From Rhizobium mongolense USDA 1844 (GTDB lineage: Bacteria; Pseudomonadota; Alphaproteobacteria; Rhizobiales; Rhizobiaceae), in NCBI RefSeq assembly GCF_000419765.1, contig NZ_ATTQ01000026.1, forward strand, positions 1 through 64,000: a DNA stretch of 64,000 bases, in the 5' to 3' direction. Position 1 is the stretch's first letter, and every line of letters begins with the position of its first letter. The position numbers were made by a program, and so were the translations under genes. Below the pieces are notes generated by a model. That model was not told the origin of the DNA and ran no database searches. It was given only the letters and a program-made list of their open reading frames with translations. Shown here piece after piece: positions 42,205 to 51,177 of this stretch.

Positions 42205-42233
42205 GGGCGCAATATACGTCGCTTGCGCGACGT
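42205..42233. other. oriT nick region
   Basis: GGGCGCAATATACGTCGC followed by TTGCGCGACGT. The stem ACGTCGC/GCGACGT (42216-42222, 42227-42233) with its TTGC loop and the GGGCGCAA-TATACGTCGC string matches the conserved nick region of Ti and rhizobial conjugative plasmids. It lies between the divergent traC and traA genes, 23 bases before the traA start, the expected place for the origin of transfer. Confidence 0.8.
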
Positions 42234-42256
42234 GCCCGGGAAGTCAGGAGACGGTG

Positions 42257-45200
42257 GTGGCGATCATGTTCGTCAGAGCGCAGGTGATCGGCAGGGGAGC
42301 GGGACGCAGCATCGTCTCGGCTGCAGCCTATCGCCATCGGACGAGAATGACGGACGAGCAGGTTGGCACGTCCTTCACCTATCGCGGCGGTTTGTCGGAT
42401 CTGGTGCATGAGGAGCTGGTCTTACCGGATGCGACGCCGGCGTGGCTGCGCAAGGCGATCGACGGACGCTCGGTCGCCGGCGCCAGCGAGGTGCTGTGGA
42501 ACGCCGTCGGTGCCTTCGAGAAGCGGGCCGACGCGCAGCTTGCCCGCGAGCTCATCATTGCTCTGCCGGAGGAACTGACGCGGACCGAGAACATCGCACT
42601 GGTGCGAGAGTTCGTCCGGGACAACCTTACCTTAAAGGGAATGGTCGCCGACTGGGTCTATCACGACAAGGACGGCAATCCTCACATCCACCTGATGACA
42701 ACGCTGCGTCCTTTGACGGAAGAGGGGTTCGGGCCGAAGAAGGTGGCGGTAACAGGAGCAGACGGTGAGCCGCTGCGCGTCGTCACGCCGGACCGGCCGA
42801 AGGGCAGAATTGTCTATCGAATCTGGGCCGGCGACAAGGAAACGATGAAGGCGTGGAAGATCGGCTGGGCGGACGCGGCCAATCGGCATCTCGCACTCGC
42901 CGGTCATGAGATCCGTCTCGACGGCCGCTCCTATGCCGAACAGGGGTTGGACGGGATCGCACAGAAGCATCTCGGTCCGGAAAAAGCGGCACTGGCACGC
43001 AAGAGCAGGGAGATGTTCTTCGCGCCGGCGGAGCTTGCCCGCCGGCAGGAAATGGCAGATCGCCTGCTTGCAGATCCCGAACGCCTCTTGAAGCAGCTTG
43101 CCAATGAGCGCTCGACCTTTGATGAGCGCGATATCGCCCGTGCGCTCCACCGCTATGTCGACGATCCGGTTGACTTCGCCAATATCCATGCGCGGCTGAT
43201 GGCATCGAACGATCTCGTCACGCTGAAGCCGCAGCTGTTCGATGCGCAAACGGGAAAAGCTGCAGATCCGGCAATCTTCACCACGCGCGACATCCTGCGC
43301 ATCGAATATGACATGGCTCAGTCGGCGCGGGTTCTCGCAGAGCGCGGCGGGCACGCCGTCTCCGATCGGCGGATCACCGCAGCGATCGGAAGCGTGGAGA
43401 CGCGTGATCCACAAAGGCGCTTCCGGCTCGATGCGGAGCAGGTGGACGCCGTCCGGCATGTCACGGGGGACAGCGGCCTTGCCGCGGTCGTGGGGTTTGC
43501 TGGCACCGGCAAGTCCACACTTCTGGATGCCGCGCGCGTCGGCTGGGAAAGCGAAGGTCGCCGGGTCATCGGTGCTGCGCTTGCCGGAAAGGCTGCCGAA
43601 GGCCTGGAAGAGAGTTCCGGCATCAAGTCGCGGACGCTTGCATCCTGGGAGCTCGCCTGGGCCGACGGCCGCGACAAGCTTGGACGCGGCGATGTGCTGG
43701 TGATCGACGAAGCCGGCATGGTGTCGTCGAAGCAAATGGCACGCGTCCTGAAGATTGTGGAAGAGGCAGGCGCGAAAGTCCTCCTGGTCGGAGATGCCAT
43801 GCAGCTCCAGCCAATCCAGGCAGGTGCTGCGTTTCGGGCAATCACGGAGCGGATCGGCTTTGCCGAGCTTTCCGGCGTGCGCCGCCAAAGCGAGCAATGG
43901 GCACGCGACGCGTCCCGGCTGTTTGCGCGCCGCGACGTCGAACAGGGTCTCGACGCCTATGTGGAGCGAGGCCATCTTGTCGAAGCGGAGACACGGGAGG
44001 AAGCCATCCGACGCATCGTTTCCGACTGGACCGATGCTCGTCGTGAGCTGCTTCCGAAATCCGCCGATGAAGGAAGCCCGGGCCGTTTGCGCGGCGACGA
44101 ACTACTCGTTCTCGCTCATACGAACGTGGATGTGAAGCGTCTGAACGAGGCGCTGAGGACCGTGATGACCGCTGAGGGCGCGCTTCGTGACGGTCGTACC
44201 TTCCAGACCGAACGCGGGGCGCGCGACTTTGCCATTGGCGACCGCATCATCTTCCTCAAAAACGCCCGCTTCTTCGAGCCGCGCGCCGAGCATCACGAGG
44301 CCCAATATGTCAAGAACGGCATGCTGGGCACGGTTGTTTCGACGACCGATAAACGCGGCCGGACATTGCTTTCGGTGCGCCTCGACAATGGCCGCGACGT
44401 CATTTTCAGTGAAGACAGCTACCGCAATATCGATCACGGCTATGCCGCGACGATCCACAAATCGCAGGGCGCCACGGTCGACCGGACGTTCGTTCTTGCG
44501 ACCGGCATGATGGATCAGCATCTGACCTATGTGGCGATGACACGCCATCGCCACCGTGCCGATCTCTACGCTGCCAAGGAGGACTTCGAGGCAAAACCGG
44601 GGTGGGGCGGGAAGAGCCGGGTCGATCATGCGGCCGGCGTCACCGGGGAACTTGTCGATGCCGGGGAGGCGCAATTCCGCGAAGGAGAGGACGTCGATCC
44701 GAGCCCCTATGCCGACGTCAAAACGGATGACGGGGATACGCATAGACTCTGGGGCGTGAGCCTGCCGAAGGCACTGCGGGAGGGTGGGGCCGACCTCGGG
44801 GACACGGTCACTCTGCGCAAGGACGGGGTTGAGAAAGTCAAAGTTCAGGTTCCTGTCATCGACGCGGAAACCGGAGAGAAGCATTTCGAGGAAAGGGAAG
44901 TGGATCGCAACGTCTGGACAGCCAGACAGGTCGAAGCCGCTGTGGCCCGCCGGAAGCGCATCGAGCGCGAAAGCCATCGGCCCGAATTGTTCAATCAGCT
45001 CGTCGAGCGACTGTCGCGTTCCGGCGCCAAGACTACGACGCTCGATTTCGAAGATGAGGCCGGCTACCAGGCTTTTGCTGGTGATTTCGCGCGACGCCGC
45101 GGGATTAGTCATCTCGCTGAGATCGCCGCCGGGTTAGAAGACTACGTTGCCCGCCAGCTGGCTCGACTTGCCGGAATGAGGAAGGAACTGGCGGTGCTGT

Positions 45201-46876
45201 GGAAACGGGCAAACGTCGCTCTAGGCTTTGCGATCGAGCGCGAGCGGCACATCGCTTATGATGACCGGGTCCAGGCCCCATCCGTAGAGCAGACCAGTGT
45301 CGAGGACATGCGGTATCTTCTGGCGCCGGTGACGTCTTTCTCAAGGGGCGTGGACGAGGATGCGCGTCTGGCGCAACTGGCTTCACGGGGCTGTCAGGAA
45401 CGCGAAGCGATCCTTCGCGCGCAGCTTGGGAAGATCTTTGTCGATCCGGGCCAGGCGCTTGCCTTGCTGAACGACCGAGCTTCACGCGCTGACGCCATGC
45501 CCCACCGGCTTGCCGACGCCATTACGCGTGCGCCGGCCAAGCTCGGACGTCTGCGCGGCTCGGACCGCTTGGTCGATGGGCGGGCGGCCCGCGACGAGCG
45601 CAATGCCGCGAATGCCGCTCTTTCTGAATTAAAGCCGCTGGTGCGCGCCCATTCTGCGGCGTTCCGGAAGAACGCAGAACGCTTCGCCGCACGTGAACGG
45701 ACGCGCCGCACGCATATGTCGTTTTCGGTTCCGGCGTTATCAATGGCCGCCCATGCGCGTCTCAGCGAGATCGAGACCATCCGGCAAGCGGGTGGGGAGG
45801 AGGCTTATAAAACTGCGTTTTTGTTCGCCGCTGAGGATCGTTCTGTCGTGCAGGAAATCAAGGCGGTGAGCCAGGCGCTGACGGTTCGCTTCGGCCGGAG
45901 CGCCTTCACTGATAAGGCCAATGAGCATGTCGTGCGCAACGCCATGGAGCGTATGCCGGAGGATTTGGGGCAAGAAAAACGCGAGGAGCTGGTGAAGCTT
46001 TTTACGGCTGCGAGGCGGTTTGTCGAAGCGCAGCATCAGGCCGAACGCCAGGATCGCTCGCGGATTGCCGCCGCTGCCGCCTTTGATCCGGCGAGGCAGA
46101 AAAACTCCGCTCCGCCGCTCCTTGCCGCGGTCACAGAATTCAAGGCGCCGGTCGATGAGGACGCGAGAGCGAGGGCCATGTCGACGGCGCATTACCAGCA
46201 GCGCCGCGCAGCCCTTGCGGAAGCGGCGATCAGCATCTGGCGTGATCCGGCTGGAGCGGTGACGACGATCGAGACGCTGATCTCAAAGGGTATCGTGGCG
46301 GATCGCATCGCTGCAGCCGTCGCCGGCGATCCTGAAGCTTACGGAGCGCTACGCGGTTCGGACCGCGTGATCGACCGGCTGCTTGCTTCCGGGCGAGAGC
46401 GCAGGGATGCACTGCAAGTGCTTCCGGAGGTTGCCAATCGCCTGACCGCTCTTGCTTCGGCTTACTCGAATGCATTCGATGCGGCTCTCCGCACGCTCGG
46501 CGAAGAACGGCGACGCATGGGGATAGCCATTCCGGGGTTGAGCGGGGGCGCCCGCGATGATCTCGTGCGCCTCACCTTAGCGGTTGCGAAGAACCCGCGG
46601 GCGCTTGCCGGAATGATCACGGCGCTTGATCCGAAGGTCCGCGATGAGTTCGCTGCAGTGAGCAAGGCACTCGATTCGCGGTTCGGGCCTGGTGCCATCG
46701 AGCGCGATGAGAAGGACGCCCTCAAATTGGTGCCGCCGGCCGACCGAAAGGCGTTTGATGCGATGCGGACATCGCTCAAGGTCTTGCAGCGGGCCGTCCG
46801 GGTCGAAAGCAGACAGAAGATCCTGGCCGAGCGCCAGGCGCGGGCAATCGGTCGTGGCCGCGGTCTCAATCAATAG
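42257..46876 (+). CDS. traA: TraA relaxase-helicase with tandem C-terminal BID-like domains
   Basis: 1539 residues. The N-terminal relaxase domain has IVSAAAYRHRTRM (catalytic Tyr region) and the metal-binding HDKDGNPHIHLMTTLRP. The helicase part has Walker A FAGTGKSTLLDA (about residue 416), Walker B VLVIDEAGMVSS and a late UvrD-like motif (YAATIHKSQGATVDRTFVLA; TYVAMTRHRHRADLY). After about residue 1015 come two similar roughly 195-residue domains, each running from LLAxVTxF-xxVDEDAR through ALRGSDRxxD or RLRGSDRLVD to ALxxRFG (nt about 45308-45900 and 46110-46695). Such BID-like domains serve as T4SS secretion signals. GTG at 42257 after AGGAG gives the usual MAIMFVRAQ start. It would nick oriT and pilot the strand through the VirB channel. 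Confidence 0.93.
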   Translation: MAIMFVRAQVIGRGAGRSIVSAAAYRHRTRMTDEQVGTSFTYRGGLSDLVHEELVLPDATPAWLRKAIDGRSVAGASEVLWNAVGAFEKRADAQLARELIIALPEELTRTENIALVREFVRDNLTLKGMVADWVYHDKDGNPHIHLMTTLRPLTEEGFGPKKVAVTGADGEPLRVVTPDRPKGRIVYRIWAGDKETMKAWKIGWADAANRHLALAGHEIRLDGRSYAEQGLDGIAQKHLGPEKAALARKSREMFFAPAELARRQEMADRLLADPERLLKQLANERSTFDERDIARALHRYVDDPVDFANIHARLMASNDLVTLKPQLFDAQTGKAADPAIFTTRDILRIEYDMAQSARVLAERGGHAVSDRRITAAIGSVETRDPQRRFRLDAEQVDAVRHVTGDSGLAAVVGFAGTGKSTLLDAARVGWESEGRRVIGAALAGKAAEGLEESSGIKSRTLASWELAWADGRDKLGRGDVLVIDEAGMVSSKQMARVLKIVEEAGAKVLLVGDAMQLQPIQAGAAFRAITERIGFAELSGVRRQSEQWARDASRLFARRDVEQGLDAYVERGHLVEAETREEAIRRIVSDWTDARRELLPKSADEGSPGRLRGDELLVLAHTNVDVKRLNEALRTVMTAEGALRDGRTFQTERGARDFAIGDRIIFLKNARFFEPRAEHHEAQYVKNGMLGTVVSTTDKRGRTLLSVRLDNGRDVIFSEDSYRNIDHGYAATIHKSQGATVDRTFVLATGMMDQHLTYVAMTRHRHRADLYAAKEDFEAKPGWGGKSRVDHAAGVTGELVDAGEAQFREGEDVDPSPYADVKTDDGDTHRLWGVSLPKALREGGADLGDTVTLRKDGVEKVKVQVPVIDAETGEKHFEEREVDRNVWTARQVEAAVARRKRIERESHRPELFNQLVERLSRSGAKTTTLDFEDEAGYQAFAGDFARRRGISHLAEIAAGLEDYVARQLARLAGMRKELAVLWKRANVALGFAIERERHIAYDDRVQAPSVEQTSVEDMRYLLAPVTSFSRGVDEDARLAQLASRGCQEREAILRAQLGKIFVDPGQALALLNDRASRADAMPHRLADAITRAPAKLGRLRGSDRLVDGRAARDERNAANAALSELKPLVRAHSAAFRKNAERFAARERTRRTHMSFSVPALSMAAHARLSEIETIRQAGGEEAYKTAFLFAAEDRSVVQEIKAVSQALTVRFGRSAFTDKANEHVVRNAMERMPEDLGQEKREELVKLFTAARRFVEAQHQAERQDRSRIAAAAAFDPARQKNSAPPLLAAVTEFKAPVDEDARARAMSTAHYQQRRAALAEAAISIWRDPAGAVTTIETLISKGIVADRIAAAVAGDPEAYGALRGSDRVIDRLLASGRERRDALQVLPEVANRLTALASAYSNAFDAALRTLGEERRRMGIAIPGLSGGARDDLVRLTLAVAKNPRALAGMITALDPKVRDEFAAVSKALDSRFGPGAIERDEKDALKLVPPADRKAFDAMRTSLKVLQRAVRVESRQKILAERQARAIGRGRGLNQ

Positions 46877-47012
46877 GGCGCGAAGTGTCTGGCCTCCAAG
46901 CCAATCGTCCCATCGTCATTTGGGCTCAAGGCGCTTGCAGCGGCCATGACGCGCGTTTTGCGTCGTAGCTATGACCCGTCGAAGCCGGCGCCCTACCACG
47001 GCAAAATCAATC

Positions 47013-47297
47013 TTATTGTTGCGTCGTTCCTGCAGGCGGCGTGACGGGAGCAGGCGCGGCATTATTGTCTGTCGGCGCGGCCGGGGTTGCTGGAGCCAGC
47101 GCGGGCTCGGATTTGCTGGTCGAAGCTGTGGTCTCTGGATCGGTGTCGGGTCCGCTAGACCACTGGGTGAGAGCGAAAGCGCCAATCGCAATCAATCCTA
47201 CCGCTGCAATCCATGCGACCCAGTTCGTGCGGCGATAATCAACCGGGGTGGTCCTAAGGTCGGGATCACGGTTTGAGTTTTTAGGATTGTATGTCAT
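47013..47297 (-). CDS. Small single-pass membrane protein
   Basis: 94 residues. A soluble N terminus (NPKNSNRDPDLRTTPVDYRR) is followed by one membrane helix (WVAWIAAVGLIAIGAFAL) and a low-complexity Pro/Ala/Thr-rich periplasmic tail ending in AGTTQQ. AAGGAG stands six bases before the ATG, a strong site. The layout is common among Rhizobiaceae hypothetical proteins. Function unknown. Confidence 0.75.
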   Translation of the reverse strand: MTYNPKNSNRDPDLRTTPVDYRRTNWVAWIAAVGLIAIGAFALTQWSSGPDTDPETTASTSKSEPALAPATPAAPTDNNAAPAPVTPPAGTTQQ

Positions 47298-47416
47298 TTG
47301 GATCTCCTTGTTTCGTGGAAAGAGAATGTCGTGACGCGCTATTGGTTCCAGGGGTTGATCAGGACATTAGCCGTGCCGGAATTATCGCCGAATATCCGGC
47401 ACGATACGTGTTTCGG

Positions 47417-47539
47417 CTGTTTCAAATGGCGCTTGGCCCGATCCTCTTCAGCGTTGGGGCTCGAAACCTGCCAAGCGCTCAGGTCGCATTGATCACGACG
47501 TTGGAAGCGCCGCTTTCACCGTTATGGGTATGGCTGTAA
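47417..47539 (+). pseudogene. Fragment of an EamA/DMT-type permease
   Basis: LFQMALGPILFSVGARNLPS, then AQVALITTLEAPLSPLWVWL matches the helix 8-9 region of EamA transporters (G-R-x-P-A-x-x-x-L-x-x-x-E-P). Both ends of the gene are missing. It is a relic. Confidence 0.55.
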
Positions 47540-47645
47540 CGATCGTCCGAAAATCGAACTGTTCTGAGCGGCGCTCTGGGCCTTTGTACAACCACGTCAT
47601 ACCTTCTTGCCGAGTGGCGGCAACCATCAGGCTCAGGCAAACAAC

Positions 47646-48539
47646 ATGAGGACGCAAAGCGCGATGGCATTCGCTAGGCCAATTTTTCTCAGGGGCATTT
47701 CTGAGCTTTCTGAAGCCTACGACGGTTTCATCATCGATTTGTTCGGCGTCGTCCACAATGGCGAAACGGCTTTTGCCGGAGCAATCGACTGTCTTGCTCA
47801 GCTTATCGCGCGCGGCAAACGGGTCGTTCTCTTGTCGAACTCGCCGCGCCGCAAACAGGAGGTATCCGACCACCTCGTCGGGATGGGGATTACCGACGGG
47901 CTCTATGACGGGTTGATTACGTCTGGTGAATTGGTCTTCGAAGCCCTGTCTGGAACTGAAAGCGGCGGGCGCCTGCAATTGGGAAGACGTTTTTATCATA
48001 TGGGTCCGAGAGTGCTGTCGAAATTAATGGCGGGAACAGGCAAACGCGCCGTCACGGCAGTGAATAGCGCCGACTTCGTGTTGGTCACCGGGACGCTCGA
48101 GGAGCAAACCCTTGCCGAAAGGGAGGCGCTGCTACATGCCTGCCACGAGCGCCGCCTGCCCATGATCTGCGCCAATCCTGATCTGCAGGTGCTGATCGGT
48201 GACCGGCACCTGGAATGCGCTGGCGCGATTGCCGCACGCTACGAGGCCATCGGCGGAAAGGCATGGTATTTCGGAAAGCCGCATCAGCAGGCTTATGCAA
48301 AGGCACTCGGCGTTCTGGCGCTGCCGCCGTCTTCCGTAGTTGGCATAGGGGACGCATTGAACACCGATGTCCTCGGCGCAAACCGCTCGCGAATTGACGC
48401 CGTGCTGGTAATGGGCGGAATTCACCAGTCAGAATTGCGGTCTCGTCAGGACGGTGACATCAATTGGGAACAGCTCGATAACCTGATTTTTCTGCACCAA
48501 GCATATCCTCGCTTCATCGCAAATTTGCTTTCGTGGTAA
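47646..48539 (+). CDS. HAD-superfamily phosphatase (TIGR01459 type)
   Basis: 297 residues. Motif I is DGFIIDLFGVVHNGETAFAG with the nucleophilic Asp, motif II is VVLLSNSPRRKQEV, and motifs III-IV lie in WYFGKPHQQAYAKALGVL and VVGIGDALNTDVLGANRSRI. This is the NagD-like class of sugar-phosphate phosphatases (class IIA). It is cytoplasmic and the substrate is unknown. The ATG at 47646 is preferred; an ATG seven codons later is possible. Confidence 0.88.
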   Translation: MRTQSAMAFARPIFLRGISELSEAYDGFIIDLFGVVHNGETAFAGAIDCLAQLIARGKRVVLLSNSPRRKQEVSDHLVGMGITDGLYDGLITSGELVFEALSGTESGGRLQLGRRFYHMGPRVLSKLMAGTGKRAVTAVNSADFVLVTGTLEEQTLAEREALLHACHERRLPMICANPDLQVLIGDRHLECAGAIAARYEAIGGKAWYFGKPHQQAYAKALGVLALPPSSVVGIGDALNTDVLGANRSRIDAVLVMGGIHQSELRSRQDGDINWEQLDNLIFLHQAYPRFIANLLSW

Positions 48540-48925
48540 GATTACGGCGGGCCGGTCTCGTTTAACGACCGACATCATATTGGCAGGTTGCCGCCTCAAG
48601 CACACAAATTGAGGAAGAAATGCCAAGCGACAACTGCGGTTGATTGAGACAATGCTTCGTCAGAAATATGCCGATGATCCTCGCACGTTGATTTTACGTC
48701 TGAACGGCGCTGATTTAGGCACCCAAGGGATTCCAGGCGCTGAAAGACCTCGTCGAGTGGGCGATCAACGTCGGTGGTCGTACGTCTCGGATATCATGAC
48801 ACCATGTCTTGCTATCGATTAAATCCATGCCGAAAGCACCGGGAGAAAAGCTTAAAGCGATTGGAGAAATCCGGCTAAAACAGATGCTCATAACTCGATC
48901 CGTATGGCGCACCTTTCCCGCCCGG
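48540..48925. other. Intergenic stretch without a supported gene
   Basis: A short block (ADDPRTLILRLNGADLGTQG, then frames continuing FQALKDLVEWAINVGG) could be a decayed gene, but no family was recognised. Confidence 0.3.
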
Positions 48926-49159
48926 TTATGCTGCCGAAGCGCGCTCGACGAACCGGAATACCCTTAGTACGCTTGCGCGGCTCAATCCAAGCTCTTCGGC
49001 AATGCAGTCCGCCGACTTTCCCGCGGTCTCCAGCCGCAACACCTCTTCCGCCTTGCGTGTCCGCTTGTCCATCGATGTCACCTTTTCCGGGACGACGTCG
49101 CTGAATGGGGCGCGATCTGTGATGGAGGTTCTGGCGCATTCGACACTGGCGGAAGTCAT
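48926..49159 (-). CDS. Small helix-turn-helix protein
   Basis: 77 residues. The C-terminal half, KAEEVLRLETAGKSADCIAE followed by ELGLSRASVLRVFRFVE, is a clear helix-turn-helix of the kind found at the C terminus of resolvases or in small regulators. GGAG lies eight bases before the ATG at 49159. It could be an intact small DNA-binding protein or a recombinase fragment. Confidence 0.5.
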   Translation of the reverse strand: MTSASVECARTSITDRAPFSDVVPEKVTSMDKRTRKAEEVLRLETAGKSADCIAEELGLSRASVLRVFRFVERASAA

Positions 49160-49702
49160 CACCTGCTCCATTGCATCATTGAGAGATCACAATCAATGAG
49201 ATCAAGCGTGTCTAAAGTAAATTCCAATTTAAGAGGTACCGGAGGCACGCCGTTATTGGTAGGCCTGTTGGTTTTAGTTTTCGTAGTGCCAGTGGCGATC
49301 TTCCGCACCGGCACCCTCCTTCTTCAAATCAACAACCGCTGGATTTGGCATTACAAATTCTTGTCTATCTACGGTCCAAGGGTCGGTCGGTTCTGACAGC
49401 GTTGACTGAAGAGTTGAAGGTTTTCTTGGCAACTTACGTGCCTATCGGGATCGAACGGCCCTGAGATGTCGCGCATATACCGACGACGTCCGATTCCCTT
49501 TGGCGAGACCGCGATTTTCGCGTCATCATCACCCGGCAAAGGAGATGTCGCTAGCTAGGCATCGGTCCAAGCGTAGTATTTCTGTGAGCGCTGGCGACGT
49601 GGAAACAACTACGGTTAACCCTGCGACGGAATATCGCCCTTTAGCCGGTGGCCCTCAGTCTTTCCTAGCGCTACAACGTCGCTCAATTTGAGGATATGGC
49701 GA
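49160..49702. other. Intergenic stretch, no confident gene
   Basis: A 66-codon frame at 49196-49396 contains a hydrophobic segment (LLVGLLVLVFVVPVAIF) and could encode a small membrane protein, but it lacks a good ribosome-binding site. Confidence 0.3.
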
Positions 49703-49807
49703 ATGGAATGGCAGTCGTACAGTGCTAAATTGATGATCGCGGTTATTGGTGCATTGCTGATAATCTCTGCGCTCTCGCTTCTGGTGGTCGTCGATTACGG
49801 TATCTAG
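49703..49807 (+). CDS. Candidate 34-residue single-pass membrane peptide
   Basis: Thirty-four codons: EWQSYSAKLMIAVIGALLII, then SALSLLVVVDYGI. A basic and aromatic start is followed by one long hydrophobic helix and a short tail, as in small membrane regulators. GAGG lies nine bases upstream. It is too short for most gene finders. Function unknown. Confidence 0.4.
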   Translation: MEWQSYSAKLMIAVIGALLIISALSLLVVVDYGI

Positions 49808-49839
49808 AAGGTAGGTTCTCTTCCAGACGGCGATCAAGA

Positions 49840-50250
49840 TCATCGCAGATGCGTATTGCATCTGGCACCGTCGCGAGGCGTTGCAAACAGCAGCCCCTCG
49901 ATCACCGCAAAGGGCTTGCCGACACTTCGATACCAAGACATCACCACCCGCTCATCCGACGTCGTAAGAAAGAGACCACTCTCAAGCAGCAGCTGAAGAG
50001 CATGGCGGACGACGAGATTGCTCGCACCGACCCATAACAGGAGGCCTCCCTCGAAGACCCGGACGATTGCCTTGCCTTCGTCGAAGGTTAGTGTCTGTTC
50101 CGCCTCGTTGCCACTGACCCTCCGGGCGAGATGGGAGATCGGCAGGGAAATCCGCTCAATGAGGTAGCACGGGTTCGACGCCAAGACGCAGCTCTCGGCG
50201 GCATGCCCATAGGTTTCGGCTCTAATTGTCGACCGCGCTCTCGTTTCCAC
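49840..50250 (-). CDS. Hypothetical protein, DUF2218-like
   Basis: About 136 residues: ETYGHAAESCVLASNPCYLI, then LISHLARR-like helix, EAEQTLTFDEGKAIVRVFEG, LLWVGASNLVVRHALQLLLE and SDERVVMSWYRS. The order (helix with conserved His, beta strands, final helix and VxW) recalls DUF2218, a small alpha-beta fold of unknown role. GTG at 50250 follows AAGGAGG, though at a ten-base gap; an upstream start at 50295 is possible. It is divergent from luxI. Confidence 0.5.
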   Translation of the reverse strand: METRARSTIRAETYGHAAESCVLASNPCYLIERISLPISHLARRVSGNEAEQTLTFDEGKAIVRVFEGGLLLWVGASNLVVRHALQLLLESGLFLTTSDERVVMSWYRSVGKPFAVIEGLLFATPRDGARCNTHLR

Positions 50251-50361
50251 CAGACGTTTACCTCCTTGACTCGCTGAAACAGCCCATGCCTCCAAAGACC
50301 GCTGGATCGGGGCCTTGATGCAACCGTCGGCCTAACTCAGTGCACACTTTGCCGGCGCACT

Positions 50362-50383
50362 CGACTGCTAATTCTATTAGTCG
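50362..50383. promoter_or_regulatory. lux-box-like dyad upstream of luxI
   Basis: CGACTGCTAAT, then TCTATTAGTCG: a 22-bp imperfect dyad (7 of 11 pairs) centred about 70 bases before the luxI start. Size, symmetry and position fit a LuxR-type operator. No luxR gene is in the window. Confidence 0.4.
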
Positions 50384-50442
50384 CCTAAGGAAGGAGATTG
50401 GTATCCAATATGCAGCGAACCAATTTGTAATCGGAGCTTCTC

Positions 50443-51069
50443 ATGCAGATATTGGCTGTCCGAGCGACCGCTTACGGCGAGTTTGCTGAGCTGATCGATT
50501 CGATGCACAGGCTGCGTACTCGAGTCTTTCGCGACAGACTGAATTGGGATGTAGAGGTCAGGGACGGCCATGAGGCTGACGAGTACGACCAACTCGATCC
50601 CACTTACATCCTTGCCGTATCGTCGGCTGGCAAGGTTGCCGGTTGTGCCAGGCTTCTTCCCGCGATGGGGCCGACAATGCTCGCCAACACCTTCCCGCAA
50701 CTGCTGTCATCGCACAGTCTCGACGTGCATGCGCGCATGGTCGAAAGCTCACGTTTCTGCGTCGATACGTCCCTCGCCAAAAATCATACAGGCGGCTTCC
50801 TACACAAGACAACACTCATGATGTTTGCAGGCATCATCGAATGGTCGATCGCAAACGGCTTTCATGAGATCGTCACGGCGACCGACTTGCGTTTCGAACG
50901 GATTCTCAAGCGTGCCGGCTGGCCAATGCAGCGTCTTGGCGTGCCGTGTCCGATTGGAAATACCGTTGCCGTTGCGGGAACCCTTCCTGCAAACGCGGAA
51001 AGTTTCGAACGCCTTCGCCCCGTCGGGTACCGATCGGCACTTGGAAAGGGCGATGAAGTCGCGGCATGA
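50443..51069 (+). CDS. LuxI-family acyl-homoserine-lactone synthase
   Basis: 208 residues, the usual size. Conserved features: RLRTRVFRDRLNWDVEVRDG with the invariant Arg, Phe and Trp, EADEYDQLDPTYILAV with Asp residues, VAGCARLLPAMGPTML, and VESSRFCVD. It makes a quorum-sensing signal from SAM and an acyl-ACP. In rhizobial plasmids such synthases control conjugation. The ATG follows GGAG by six bases. A lux-box-like dyad lies upstream. There is no neighbouring LuxR regulator. Confidence 0.93.
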   Translation: MQILAVRATAYGEFAELIDSMHRLRTRVFRDRLNWDVEVRDGHEADEYDQLDPTYILAVSSAGKVAGCARLLPAMGPTMLANTFPQLLSSHSLDVHARMVESSRFCVDTSLAKNHTGGFLHKTTLMMFAGIIEWSIANGFHEIVTATDLRFERILKRAGWPMQRLGVPCPIGNTVAVAGTLPANAESFERLRPVGYRSALGKGDEVAA

Positions 51070-51177
51070 CGCGAGGCTTATGACTCGAGTGTTTTCGGAG
51101 TGGGAATAGAGGGCGCTCTGCGTTTCGCCACGTACTGTGGGTTTGTCGATTGGAAAGTGGTGCCAAGGGAGAGAGAA

